Origin: Saccharina japonica
Lineage: Eukaryota > Sar > Phaeophyceae > Laminariales > Laminariaceae
Direction: 5' to 3'
Assembly (NCBI GenBank): GCA_008828725.1
Contig: MEHQ01001723.1
Coordinates: 248,001 to 312,000 of the forward strand
DNA: 64,000 bases
Positions 23,210 through 34,690 of this stretch are shown here, piece after piece. The position numbers and the translations under genes are program-made. The notes below the pieces were generated by a model that was not told the DNA's origin, did no database searches, and saw only the letters and a list, made by a program, of their open reading frames with translations. How positions within the stretch are numbered: position 1 is the stretch's first letter; every line of letters starts with the position of its first letter.

Positions 23210-23372
23210 CAGTACGCGACACCAGTTAATAATCTCTTAATTCTGATCAGACTGGAGTTCTTATTTAAGGCAGGGTGTGCCCTACACCATTTTCAGTACA
23301 AAAGAGGTCATGTTCTTATTTTCGTCTAAAAATCAAGATTAAATTCTTAACTGCCGAGTTCTTAAGGGTTAA
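23210..23372 (+). mobile_element. Relic of MITE family A, nested
   Basis: Starts TA-CAGTACGCGACA like the complete copy at 10994 and shares the diverged interior (TACACCATTTTCAGTACAAA). The far terminus is degraded. It interrupts the left subterminal array of the hAT-like element. Confidence 0.5.
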
Positions 23373-23762
23373 CGTAAGTATGTATATGGTCAATAAAACG
23401 TTGACATTCTTATCGGTTACCGTAGCAGCGGCAGCAGCAGTCCGTATCGAGCGACATTTTGCCAGGCCCACTCCCCTACTGATGAGGGGACGAAGAAGCT
23501 CTGCTGCTGTAAATATCCTACAGCAGTAGGAGTGTGGTGGCACCTACGTTACGAAAATATCTGTTGTTGTATGGACAGGTACGAATCACAGGTGCAGAGT
23601 TTTCGTCTTCCAATTATGCCGAATATCAATACCGCTTTGGGGAACCAGGAGACACAATATAAATGAAATACTTGTACCGAGGGTTCAAGGGTTAGCCCGA
23701 CAAGCCGAGCGTGAAGTAGCCTATACTGATGCTGCTGATGCTGCTGTTCTGCTGCTGCTGTA

Positions 23763-23935
23763 CAGTAGAGGATACCTAATAAGAAACAGGAAATCTGGTC
23801 CAGGCTGGATTTCTTTTTCGAGAGAGGGTGCTTTCTACGCTAATTTCAAGATAACGACTCCCGAATTTCTTATTTTAATTCAAATCTCAGCCTGGATTTC
23901 TTATCAGCCTGTTTCTTATTCGGTGTCCTGTACTG
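23763..23935 (-). mobile_element. TA-target MITE, family C, copy 2, nested
   Basis: 173 bp with TA on both sides and termini CAGTAGAGGATACC and CAGTACAGGACACC (reverse strand), each continuing into AATAAGAAACAGG. It lies inside the hAT-like element and is therefore younger than it. Confidence 0.75.
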
Positions 23936-24995
23936 TATGCTGACGAAATGTTTTGCTTGAAATAAAAATTAATAACTCAGACGGCACGTATACGTAGATG
24001 TTCATTCGCTTTGGTTCAGCACAACAATCAGTATTCCCCCAGCGCGATGCATTGCAGATTTGACTACTGCAGGTACTGAGGTCGCGCCTCATATTCACTG
24101 GGAGTATATTACTACAGTAGTAACTGCTGCTTGTGTTACTGGAATGTCAGCAAAATTGGATAACACGGCTGCATTATGTTACTCCGCGACGCCGCTTTAC
24201 CCCTAACACAGGTAACACATGTTAGAGCGTGGGAAGATCCAAAGGGTAACGTAGTAACATTACGTTGGATTGATTCCAGCCCCCACGGTAACTCAGTAAC
24301 ATAATGTTACGCCCGGATTGATTATTATGGTAACACAGTAACATAATGTTAAAATCAGATATTTACTGACAGTAACACCGTAACATAATGTTAGGCAGAC
24401 CTCGGCATTTCGGCTAACACCCTAACATAGTGTTACGTATCGGCCGGCTAAGACTGTAACGTATCTAACGTATGTTAAATGTTACGTTATCCGACCTTGA
24501 GGCAATTAGACTGGGGGTCCGAATAACGTAGTGTTAGTAGTGCTGGACACTATGTTAGTGTTATGTTAGTGTGTTATTTGTAACGCAATGTTAACACTCA
24601 TGAGAAGGGTAACACAATGTTAGTGTGTTATGTCTAACGCTCCGTGGACAGTAACATTATGTTATTGTGTTAGTAAATCTGCAGATATCGATCTGGGAAT
24701 GTTAGAGTGATAACGTACGTGTTGGGCCAAAGCCTAACACTATGTTAAAGTGTTAGTTGAAGGACGGATCACCGTGTAACATAACGTTAAGGCGTGTGCT
24801 CGTGGGTTTCTAGTTAACACTGTCTTACCGCGTTACCGTGATTGCCCCTCCAGTGTTAACACTGTGTTACCGCGTTACCGTGATTGCCCCTCCAGTGTTA
24901 ACACTATGTTAGTACGTTGCCAAGTCCCTGTGGTAGGCCCCATAACGTAGCTAAGTGTTATCTGAGTGTTACGTTTTCCGAGGTGTGAAACATTT

Positions 24996-26106
24996 ACCGG
25001 TATACAACTATTTTCGCTGTCCATACGTACTCGTATCTGGTTCTGATTACTACGAGTATCTTCTCCCGCAGTATCACTCTGTCCCTGAATATAAGGAACA
25101 TGTGTACAGTAACTATGGCATCGTGGGAATCCATATTGGCGAGATACGATCTGCCCCCCACAACGGACTTTACTTATGGGACAGAAGAAGTATAACATAT
25201 ACGAAGTATACAAAAACCGTTTATTGCGTCGCTTTTTTGCGAGATTTTGTTTTTGTACAACCTGACTGCCGGAGCTCCTCACCTGAGGGACCGCGCAATA
25301 CTGTCATATAAAAAAAGACTTTAAGAGTTTTATTATTCGTGATGGTACGCCTAGCCAATGGGATGGTTCCAGACCCGGGACAGATCACCGGTTTCCTCGT
25401 CAGGATCTAGATTTGTCAGGGAATATTTATTCCCGATCTCTTATCATCTACAGCTCATGTTGCAGGTTGGGAGCCGTATACTCCGCGTGATCTATTGTAG
25501 AACACGTTTGGTGGGTTGGACAAGTACTGTACAGACCCTGCACAGCATATCGTAAGAGCCGACTGTTCATAGGATCTAGAGTATCCGTATCGTCAACGTG
25601 TCCGGCGTTGTTGATTGTTCGGAGAGTTGCGCGTACACTGTTTCTCGAGATGGGGCTTCGGGCGAGGTATAGGGTGTTAGGATGTCCTCAGGTATCTTAG
25701 CAGCGACCGAGTACGTTAGCGGTTGGTGCTACATACCTTCCACAGGAAGGGTACATGTAGAAATGAAATATAATATCAAACATATGCCAGATAGTATATT
25801 ACCGGGAGCGTCCCTCTTACATTTAAAAGGCCCCCGGGAGAAACATCCCTGTTGTCTCTATGCTTTCCGAGACCGTTGCGCACAACTATATCATACATCG
25901 CGTACAATCAACGTAGAGCTCTCGTGAGTAACCTGATTCCTATCGGTACTCCTTCTTCCGTAGCATGGGTCTACTGCGTGCATGCCAACCACGTGTTGAC
26001 ATCTTACGAAATGTCACGATTGCAAGACGCTCAAACCCGTCGATAGCGTCTGCTCGTTGGAAAAACGGCAGGTGTGCACAGCTCACAGCCCTAAGCACCC
26101 CATGCC
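24996..26106. other. Intergenic region upstream of EsV-1-7 locus 1
   Basis: Open frames are short and overlapping. A possible 56-base intron at the 3' end (donor CAG|GTGTGC at 26072, acceptor CCGCAG at 26127) has a counterpart upstream of locus 2, so an upstream coding exon may end near 26071. No promoter element could be identified. Confidence 0.35.
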
Positions 26107-28476
26107 ATGCTCACCTTCCCTCCGCAGCTGCCCCAGGCATCTGCACAGCACCCGTCCGTGGTGAGCATGAGGAGTTGCTCGCATGGGTCTTGCAAGAGGC
26201 GACCGACGTTCAATGTTGACGGCAACACGACGGCACTGTACTGCAAGCAGCACGCTGAGGAAGGCATGGTCTACGTTTTTGCCAAGCGTTGCTCGCATGA
26301 GTCTTGCCAGAGGCGACTGACATCCAATGTCGCGGGCATCAAGAAGGCGGTGTACTGCAAGCAGCATGCTACGGAGGACGTGGTGGACGTCCATAGCGAA
26401 CGTTGCCGACATGGCTCCTGCAGGAAGCGACCTTTCTTCGATGTCGAGAGCGGTGTCACGGCCGTGTACTGCAAGAGGCATGCTGATGAGGCCGTGGTTT
26501 CCGTTCGTCGTGATAAGCGCTGCTCACATGACTCCTGCCTAAGGCGGCCGACTTCTAGTATCGTGGGCAGCAAGACGGCCGCATGCTGCAAACAACATGC
26601 TGTGGTCGGCATGGTGGATATCTCTGGCAAACGTTGCTCTCACAGCTCTTGCACGAAGTACCCTAGCTTCAATGTCGAGGGCAGCAAGATGGCGGCGTAC
26701 TGCAAGCAACATGCTGAGGATGGCATGGTCAACGTCCATAGCAAACGTTGCTTACAGGACGCCTGCACGAAGCAACCGACCTTAAATGTGGACGGCGCCA
26801 AGAGGGGTGTGTACTGCAAGCAACATGCTAAGGAAGGCATGGTGAACGTCCGTGATAAGCGCTGCTCACATGACTCCTGCTTAAAACGGCCGAATTTCAA
26901 TACAGAGGGCAGCAGGACAGCGATGTACTGCAAGCAGCATGCTAAGGACGGCATGGTGGACGTCCATAGCAAACGTTGCTCACATGACCCCTGCACGAAG
27001 TTCCCTAGCTTTAACAAAAAGGGCAGCAAGACGGCGATGTACTGCAAGCAGCATGCGGAAGAGGACATGGTGGCCGTCCGTATCAAACACTGCTCATATG
27101 GCTCCTGCAAGAAGCGACTATACTTCAATGTTAAGATCGGCGTCACGGCAGCATACTGTAAGGAGCATGCTGAGGATGGCATGGTTTCCGTTCGTCGTGA
27201 TAAACGTTGCTCCCATGACTCCTGCCTACGACGACCGGCTTTTGCTATTGAGGGCATCGAGACGGGGGCGCGCTGCAAACAGCACGCTGAGGACGGCATG
27301 GTGGATATTTCTAGCAAACGCTGCTCGAACGACTCTTGCACGAGATACCCTAGCTTCAATATCGAGGGCAGCAAGACGGCGGTGTACTGCAAGCAGCATG
27401 CTGAGGACGGCATGGTAGACGTCCATAGCAAACGTTGCTCACACGACCTCTGCACGAAGCAACCGACCTTCAATGTAGACGGCGCCAAGAGGGGTGTGTA
27501 TTGCAAGCAGCATGCTAAGGAAGGCATGGTGAACGTCCGTGATAAGCGCTGCTCTCACGACTCCTGCCTAAAACGGCCGAATTTCAATACAGAGGGCAGC
27601 AAGACGGCGATGTATTGCAAGCAGCATGCTAAGGATGGCATGGTGGACGTCCATCGCAAACATTGCTCACATGACCCCTGCACAAAGTTCGCTTGCTTTG
27701 CTAAGAAGGGCAGCAAGACACCGGTGTACTGCAAGCAGCATGCTGAGGATGGCATGGTAAACGTTCGTAGTAGGCGTTGCTCACATGGCTCCTGCACGAA
27801 ACGACCGATCTCCAACGTCGCGGGCAGCAAGACGGCGATGTACTGTCAGCAGCATGCGGAAGAGGACATGGTGGTCGTCCGCACCAACCGCTGCTCATAT
27901 GGCTCCTGCAGGAAGCGACGATACTTCAATGTTGAGAGCGGCGTCACGGCAGCATACTGTAAGGTGCATGCTGAGGATGACATGGGTTTCGTTCGTCGTG
28001 ATAAGCGCTGCTCACATGACTCCTGCGTACGACGACCGACTTTCGCTATCAAGGGCATCAAGATGGCGGCGCGCTGCAAACAGCATGCTGAGGACGGCAT
28101 GGTGGACATCTCTGGGAAACGCTGCTCGAACGACTCGTGCACGAAGTACCCTAGCTTCAATATCGAGGGCAGCAAGACGGCGGTGTACTGCAAGCAGCAT
28201 GCTGAGGACGGCATGGTAGACGTCCATAGCAAACGTTGCTCACACGACCTCTGCTCGAAGCAACCGACCTTCAATGTGGACGGCGCCAAAAGGGGTATAT
28301 ACTGCAAGCAGCATGCTAAGGAAGGCATGGTGAACGTCCGTGATAAGCGCTGCTCACATGACTCCTGCTTAAAACGACCGAATTTCAATACAGAGGGCAA
28401 CAAGACGGCGATGTACTGCAAGCAGCATGCTAAGGACGGCATGGTGGACGTCCATAGCAAACATATGTTCACATGA
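26107..28476 (+). CDS. EsV-1-7 repeat protein, 20 repeats
   Basis: 789 codons from ATG 26107. An N-terminus of about 23 residues is followed by 20 back-to-back repeats of 38-39 residues, each fitting C-x4-C-x16-C-x2-H-x12 (typical: CSHDSC...YCKQHAEDGMV). This is the EsV-1-7 motif, named for a phaeovirus gene and expanded in brown algae, where the Ectocarpus developmental gene IMMEDIATE UPRIGHT carries it; the conserved Cys/His are thought to bind metal. Repeats 3-8, 9-15 and 16-20 form a higher-order unit (spacing 687 and 801 bases at 26404, 27091, 27892). The true start may be upstream: CTCCGCAG at 26120-26127 is a good in-phase acceptor. There is no signal peptide or membrane segment. The biochemical role is unknown. 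The run of repeats continues beyond the stop. Confidence 0.85.
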   Translation: MLTFPPQLPQASAQHPSVVSMRSCSHGSCKRRPTFNVDGNTTALYCKQHAEEGMVYVFAKRCSHESCQRRLTSNVAGIKKAVYCKQHATEDVVDVHSERCRHGSCRKRPFFDVESGVTAVYCKRHADEAVVSVRRDKRCSHDSCLRRPTSSIVGSKTAACCKQHAVVGMVDISGKRCSHSSCTKYPSFNVEGSKMAAYCKQHAEDGMVNVHSKRCLQDACTKQPTLNVDGAKRGVYCKQHAKEGMVNVRDKRCSHDSCLKRPNFNTEGSRTAMYCKQHAKDGMVDVHSKRCSHDPCTKFPSFNKKGSKTAMYCKQHAEEDMVAVRIKHCSYGSCKKRLYFNVKIGVTAAYCKEHAEDGMVSVRRDKRCSHDSCLRRPAFAIEGIETGARCKQHAEDGMVDISSKRCSNDSCTRYPSFNIEGSKTAVYCKQHAEDGMVDVHSKRCSHDLCTKQPTFNVDGAKRGVYCKQHAKEGMVNVRDKRCSHDSCLKRPNFNTEGSKTAMYCKQHAKDGMVDVHRKHCSHDPCTKFACFAKKGSKTPVYCKQHAEDGMVNVRSRRCSHGSCTKRPISNVAGSKTAMYCQQHAEEDMVVVRTNRCSYGSCRKRRYFNVESGVTAAYCKVHAEDDMGFVRRDKRCSHDSCVRRPTFAIKGIKMAARCKQHAEDGMVDISGKRCSNDSCTKYPSFNIEGSKTAVYCKQHAEDGMVDVHSKRCSHDLCSKQPTFNVDGAKRGIYCKQHAKEGMVNVRDKRCSHDSCLKRPNFNTEGNKTAMYCKQHAKDGMVDVHSKHMFT

Positions 28477-29650
28477 TCCCTGCACGAAGTTTCCCAGCTT
28501 TAACAAGGAGGGCAGCAAGACGGCGGTGTACTGCAAGCACCATACTGAGGATGGCATGGTGGACGTCCGTAGCAGACTTTGCTCGCACGAGTCCTGCACG
28601 AAGCGATCGAATTTCAACGTGGTGGGCAGCAACACGCCGGTGTACTGTAAGCAGCATGCGGAGGAGGGCATGGTGAACGTCCGTATCAAACACTGCTCAC
28701 ATGGCTCCTGCAGGAAACGACTATACTTCAATAGTCAGAACAGCGAGGCAACGGCGTACTGCAAGCAGCATGCGGGGAATGGCGTGGCGGGTGTCCGTAC
28801 CGCACGTTGCCAGCCTGGTATTTGACTCCTGCACGAAGCGCGCGAGTTTCAATATTGAGGGTAGCGCCACGGCATTGTACTGCGGGGAGCATGCTGAGGA
28901 TGCCGTTGCTTTCGTTCGTCGTGCATGAGCGCTGCTCACACGACGCCTGCCTAAGACGACCGACTTTCAATATCGGGGGCAGCAAGGCGTCGGTGTGTTG
29001 CAAGCAGCATGCTGAGGACGTCATGGTGGACATCTGTAGCAAACGTCGCTCCCATGACTCCTGCACGAAAAATTCTGACTTCAACATCAACGGTAGCAAG
29101 ACGGCGTCGTACTGCAAGCAGCATGCTGAAGACGGCATGGTCGATGTCCATAGCAAACGTTACTCGCATGACCCCTGCTCACAAGCAACCGACCTTCACT
29201 GTGGACGGCAGCAAGAGGGGTGTGTACTGCAGGCAACATTTGGAGGATGACATGGTGGACGTCCTTAGCAACCGTTGCTCATACGGCGCCGACCGGAAGC
29301 GACCTTACTTGAATTTCAAGAGCAGCAAGGCAGCGGCGTACTGCAAGCTGCATGCTACGGATGGCATGGTGGACGTCCGTTGGAAACGCTGCTCACACAA
29401 CTTGTGCAGTAGGGGATCAGTGTGGAGTCTGCTGACTGACGGTGCCGCAGCGGTATGCGCCCATCCTGACACTGATATATTGAACGACCTGGCGGTCAAC
29501 TTCAAATCAAACTGCGAGATGGGGGATTGTAGGAATCAGCCGACGTGGGGGCCCGACGAGAAGGAGCCCACGCACTTGCCGCGATCATGGCCCTCTCGAG
29601 GAGGGGCTCGCCCGAACTGTGGGCACGGATCGCAGCAACGGGTGTTTTTC
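28477..29650 (+). pseudogene. Decayed continuation of EsV-1-7 locus 1
   Basis: About eight further EsV-1-7 repeats, some lacking a cysteine, lie in shifting frames (segments 28427-28825, 28807-29250, 29009-29818) and continue the higher-order unit. The frame changes about four times and no splice sites tidily join the pieces, so decay after amplification is the simplest reading; an alternative is unrecognised introns. The end is a non-repeat tail with CEMGDC and a Pro/Gly/Arg-rich segment to about 29640. A related tail (CEVMGC) closes locus 2 near 39880, so the tail belonged to the ancestral gene. Confidence 0.6.
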
Positions 29651-30149
29651 CTGGGCCATCTCCCCGTGTCCTGTAGGGTCCCCCCCACAACGTTTGAGCT
29701 GAATGTTTGCTTTGAGTTTTGTGTTTCTGCCAACCGGAACATTTCGGGGTTGCGGTTCGGCCAGCCTTCAAGGTGTTGTATTGCGGGGATACAACAAGGC
29801 CTGAATTGTGGGCACTAACCTTGAAGGCATTCCTTACAAACATAACTTGCCCGTTTCGCCGGAGGCGTTGCGTATGTCGCTTTTCTGTGCATTGCCGAAA
29901 GCCCGTCTCGGTGTATGGCGCAATAAGAGGGATCGGTAAAGCAGCCTAAATTTGTGTGGAGGATCGGCTTGAGGCCGAATATCTCGTTGTCGGCCAAACA
30001 AAGTCAATGAAGGAGACAGGTGTTACCTGATATGCCACCAGGAGGCCCTTCAGCGCGTGTGGCTTACTCAGTCGTCGTCGATGGCGATAGAAGCCGCAAT
30101 TTCCGCTGTGAAAAATGTGTGTGTGCGTGTTGACCAGCAGAGAGATCTA

Positions 30150-30365
30150 CGCGTCCTGAACGACCAGTCCCAATAACTCTCTACCAAACGACCAATCAAA
30201 ATTATGCTACTGAACCACCAGTCCGAGCAACGCTACTAAACAACACCAGTCTTAAACTCGCTACTGAACCACCAGTCCGAATAGCGCTACTAAATGACCA
30301 GTCCGAAAAAACTCTACTGAACGACCAGTCCGAAAAAAACTACTGAACGGCCATTCCGATCTTCA
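30150..30365. repeat. 27-30-bp minisatellite
   Basis: About eight imperfect copies of a unit close to CTACTGAACGACCAGTCCGA with spacers of varying length. Confidence 0.75.
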
Positions 30366-31499
30366 ACCTTGCGTCGCAGCCGTGGCATTCGTCGAAGCGG
30401 CTCCAAGGACGCTCGGAATGATTCACCTGATTCTCTTGTCGTGGCATATAACGCAGGTGGTGGGGAAGACGTCGTGATCCATTGATAGTAGAGTACCCTG
30501 ACCAAGTGGGTTCCAAGTTGGTTTTGTTGTAGAATTCCTAACAGTGAAACGAGTAGGCTCTCCGGCTGCAGTAAAAAACTGAATACCAGAAAATTTTGAA
30601 CGCGCCGCCACCCCCAAACAAATCACCAACGAGAGAATTTTGAAGGAGCCGCCTGAGCTCACTTGCTTCAAGCATGACTCACGATTGTTTTGCCAGAATC
30701 GGCGGTGCGTTAGCTTGGACGTTGCGGCCACGGGCAGGGGTAGCCAACGCGGATACAAGCCGTTTGCGCCAAGCCTCACCTCCGGCCGTTCGGCGTGGGG
30801 TAAATGCGAAGACTTTGCCAACAATGATTGTTAGAGGGCTCGCTGAGTGTCCCTTGCCATCAGTATCTCGCCGCGTGCCTACTGCTGTACCGAAAAAGCA
30901 CACAGCACAGCAGGAGCAGTTTGAACATCAAACAGCAGTAGGATGTCGAGCTCGGAGCGAGCGAGGGGTCTCCCTGGGACAGAGACGAGAGGCGCTTGCT
31001 CCCGCCAGCCACTCTTGATAAATAGTGTGGATCCGTCGTCTGGGTGGCGAGCGGAGGTAGCTCGCGCTGATATTACGGTCAAAGTTCATCAATATAGTAG
31101 GCCTGGGACACCGCTCTCGTAAACGATGAACATAGACGTAACGTTGTGTAAGCTTTATCTCCGAGATGTCTTGGGAAATATCATATATAGGAAGAACTCT
31201 CTCTCAAAAAACATATCCAGCCATATGGCATGTGAAGAGGAGGTGGTAGATGAGCGGTTGCTAATGCCATTTATGATATTACACGCACCCCGCGAGTCGA
31301 TATAATAGCTTGAAGTTGACACTGAATGGACCGGCATACTCTTGTGGTGTTATCAACGAACAATTTTCTAGGAGCGTTACTGGGGGTACATTGTTTTTTA
31401 GGAGTACAACTTGATGCGATACGCATGCCAAGAAGAGGATGCTTGCGATCAATCCTGTTTTGGTGTCGCGTTGGCTGGGTTTTTGGAGTACTGTTTCTC

Positions 31500-31760
31500 A
31501 GGCCAGAGTCGGGGTGCGCCCCCCCACCAGAGGGGGTCAGATGCCTCCCGGAGGACCGCCGGGGGTCGCGGACCGCGTAAGGGTCTGCCGGAGGTTTGGT
31601 TTTATTTTTTCAAGATGCGTCAATATACTCAAAATGCAAGTCTTACCGACTTCTGCTGCACTCGATTACATGAAGTGTAGGCTCCCAAAAAAGCCCAATT
31701 AACTTTTCGCCTACGGTGAAACAGACCTAAACCAGAATAAACTCTACGGCGAAACTACTG
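31500..31760. repeat. Partial copy of Mutator-like repeat
   Basis: Shares TCAATATACTCAAAATG and the CCTCCCGGAGGACCGCCGG block with 11250-11320 and 57915-58000, and has TTTTCGCCTACGGTGAAA downstream like the element at 11207. The termini are not preserved. Confidence 0.5.
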
Positions 31761-34074
31761 GAATCCCGTACCCAGTCGGTGCGGAGCTCGGAAACGGGTG
31801 TTCGGCAAGCCTCATCCGGCTTCCGGCGGAAAGAAGGCGTCGCGCAATATCTGCCGAAACACGTGAGCAGGGGCATCAAATCACCCCCTCTTTTTCACAG
31901 CCTTTACCCACGTGCGTGCTGTCTCGTGTTACGAGCAACTGTTTTATTTCGTTTTGTGAGCATCGATTGAGTGACATCAACCAGCAAGCAGGCTCTAGGC
32001 GGTGGGCATTGGGTACGCCACACAAGTGTGTCATGGCGTGATTATAGCTAGGTGTCGAACCTGAATGGTCTGACCGCGCTGTGGTCCGGTGGTGGGTGAT
32101 ACTGCAGATATAGGTTAGACCCCGTCACAATTTCGTGTGCGCGTACACTATGGTGTGGCCTGCTACATCCGATCCCAGACAACCGTACTCTTGTGGGCAC
32201 ATTCGGGGTTAGACGCTCTGCCGAATAGGTTATCGGTTTCCGTAGACCTGCTTCCCCCAGAGGAATGCATTCCCGATTCTCAAACACGTACCACTACGTA
32301 CATGCCCAAGACACCGATAGTTTTGGTGTAATGCAGTCTGTATATATCCCACGTGGGGGGGGCTTCGAGTTTCCCACTAAGCTGTACAGTAGAGCAGCCG
32401 CATGTCGTCCGCCAATATGGCGTGAGGAAGGCAGCCCAAGCCCATCGCCCGAATCGCCGCCGGCCCCTTGCCAGCGCTCCTGGGCTGGCCTTGCTGGTCT
32501 CTCGTCGGACCAACCTCAACTGGAACAGCACCTCCTCGTTCAAATTATCGAAAATGTTGCGAAGGTGTCTGCTTGCGTGGGTCTCCATCACGCATATGTT
32601 TGGCTGCTTATCAGTAGTTATGCGAGTGCCCCGCCAGCGGGGCTTTCCCGTATGGGCAGCGCTTCTATCTGCATTGCCGACCCCCCTATTATGTTCGTTA
32701 TTACACCCACCGCTATCCCTCTCGGAACTGACGAGGGGGCAACGGACGCTACAAAGTGGCAATGACAACGACGGCCACTGCGTGATTGGGGGGGTGATAC
32801 AAACTAGGAATCCGAGGTTCAATGCAAGGAGTCATACGGAACGGGCGCAGCATGATTTTGCGTGTATTGCTGGACGCCCACGCTGCTGGTAAACGGTTGG
32901 AAACACCCAACATATCCTTGTTTCGGTCGCTATCTCGGGGTCTCAAGGGAGCTAATGCATTCAGCTTTCCTTCATCCTCTGCCGGATTTCTAGTGAACTC
33001 CTTGGGCGGACTCTTCGTGAGCCGACCTCTTGGGTCCCACCCAGAGTTCCCTGGTATCAAACCGCTGGACCTGCTAGCGTGTTCGGAATTTTCAAGTCCG
33101 GATTAATCCACTCAATAGTCTCAAGGGCGGATGGTCAGAGGTTCGTGGTGGGGCAATCGTGTTACGTTGTCCAAACTTTGTCCAACAGGGGTATGAAGAG
33201 TAGGTCGTGATGAGAGTACCCACTGGCCACTGGGTGGTTACGCGCCGGTTGCTCCGGAGAGCGATGTATTCGGTACGACATGCATCCACGATAACTATGT
33301 ACCGGCAGAATAGCCCAGTGTCACAATTCGTTCAGCGCTTGCCGCCTTCCAGCCGTGCGCCACGGCGATGTGTGTACACGACGCTTCTGCTGCTTCTGCT
33401 CCTTGGGTGAAAATCGTCACGACCTAGATGGCCTTGCCCCGTGCGCCAAATGTGCTATTTCACGTGAATACCCACATGGCCTCATGATGGGTGCCTACTG
33501 CAGTACATCATACCTGACCGATGTACGTTGTGTGCTTGTATTCCATGTACCAGGTATTTTATATCATCGACGGGCAATCTACATATTGACCGATTTATGT
33601 CGGGTTTTTGTCCTCTACTTGCTCGCTTGTCGTAGTCATAAATAAACCAAGTATACATCACCGAGCGAGAGGTCGTCTCTCAGCAGTTCGAAAGTCGATT
33701 TTGAATTAGGTTTTGAGCCGAAACCGACCTAGCCTGATATTGTTGGACGTGCCTCACCTTGCTCGCCCCTCCCGACCCTGTCAAAGGCGGCCTCGGCGGA
33801 GCTTGCATCGCGTCCCGGGGGCGAGTGCTACTTTCGCTTTTTGAACAAAAACAAATGTTCCGATTTGAACTGTCTCCTGCTTCATAAAGATGCGCATTAG
33901 TCTAGCCCATACTGTATACCGGTGACAAATTAGGTGGCTCAGAAGATTAGTGTGTTTTCGTTGAGTTTGGAAAACCGTAGGTTAAAATCCCTTCGCAAGG
34001 GTTTCGTTTTATGTGCGTACGTGTCATATTTTCCTTCTCCCTCTTTATTTTTGAACATATACTTTTTCTACGGT

Positions 34075-34690
34075 ATGTTGCTGCTGTTTGTTGTTGACAA
34101 CTGACAGCAGTGTTACTTTATCACTTTGTATATGCCACGTCATACTTCGCGTATTGTCTTACGAGCAGGTATGCGGTATAGCGCATAGTATGTATGCGAA
34201 CGTACGATTTATCGTATTAATAGTAGTGCCGTGTTGCGGGTGTGTTGTACGAAGAAGAGTCAAGAGCTAACAACGGCACGTTGAAGTAGGCCCAAGAGGT
34301 GGAAACGGAAAGGAAAATAAACCAGATGTGAATTATACCTGATGATGCTCGAAACGCTTGTTATGCAGATGTATGCGTTACTTCGTGGTAAACGCTGTGC
34401 AATACATTTTGCTCGAATTGATCTATGCATTGTGCCGGATGGCATGTGCTATGCGGCAGCTGTTTGTTGTTGGCAGCTGACAACCATGTTATGTTATCCC
34501 GTTGTATCATATCGTATGTGTTTTGCTGTAGGTATACTTATAAATGGTGCTATATATTTAGAGTAGTCTTGTTGTTGCTGTTGTGTGAACAAGTGCCAGT
34601 ACGTAGGACACAACGGCACTCCTGAAGTAGGCCCAAGAACGAAAATGGCAGGAACCAGATGAGAGCGACACATGGTGATATTCAAAACGT
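34075..34690 (+). repeat. Diverged tandem duplication, about 370 bp
   Basis: The stretch from GCTGTTTGTTGTTGACA (34084) to the GAAGTAGGCCCAAGA word (34283) and GATGCTCGAAACG recurs from about 34458 to 34690 with many substitutions. No frame is conserved. Confidence 0.55.

Larger units (their letters stand above)
22572..24987. mobile_element. hAT-like element with palindromic subterminal arrays
   Basis: The ends are CACACCTCGGATAACG and its inverted partner CACACCTCGGAAAACG (16 bp, one mismatch). The flanks are exact 8-bp duplications, AAACATTT at 22564-22571 and 24988-24995. Among common superfamilies an 8-bp duplication points to hAT. Left (22600-23180) and right (24150-24960) subterminal regions carry about two dozen variants of the palindrome TAACATAATGTTA, many followed by GTGTGTTA; in the first part of the right array the compound unit is inverted. 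The centre (23380-24130) has no transposase frame and holds CTG runs. Two MITEs are nested inside (23210, 23763). The class rests on the duplication and on known hAT subterminal repeats. Confidence 0.75.

Noticed and set aside
26640-28472. Long antisense frames over EsV-1-7 locus 1, with similar ones over locus 2
   Set aside because: The 114-base repeat period is a multiple of three, so one open antisense frame stays open throughout. The plus strand carries the conserved Cys/His motif.
26107-28476. CRISPR-like regular repeats
   Set aside because: The repeats are contiguous, protein-coding 114-base units without spacers, in a eukaryotic context.
32265-33106. Overlapping plus and minus frames of 95-180 codons
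   Set aside because: Neither strand shows a known domain or a consistent exon chain, and part of the block is a dispersed sequence also found near 12130.
33935-34010. tRNA-like sequence
   Set aside because: A TGGCTCAGAAG box-A-like word and GGTTAAAATCC lie at plausible spacing, but box B lacks the TTCGA core and no cloverleaf could be drawn.
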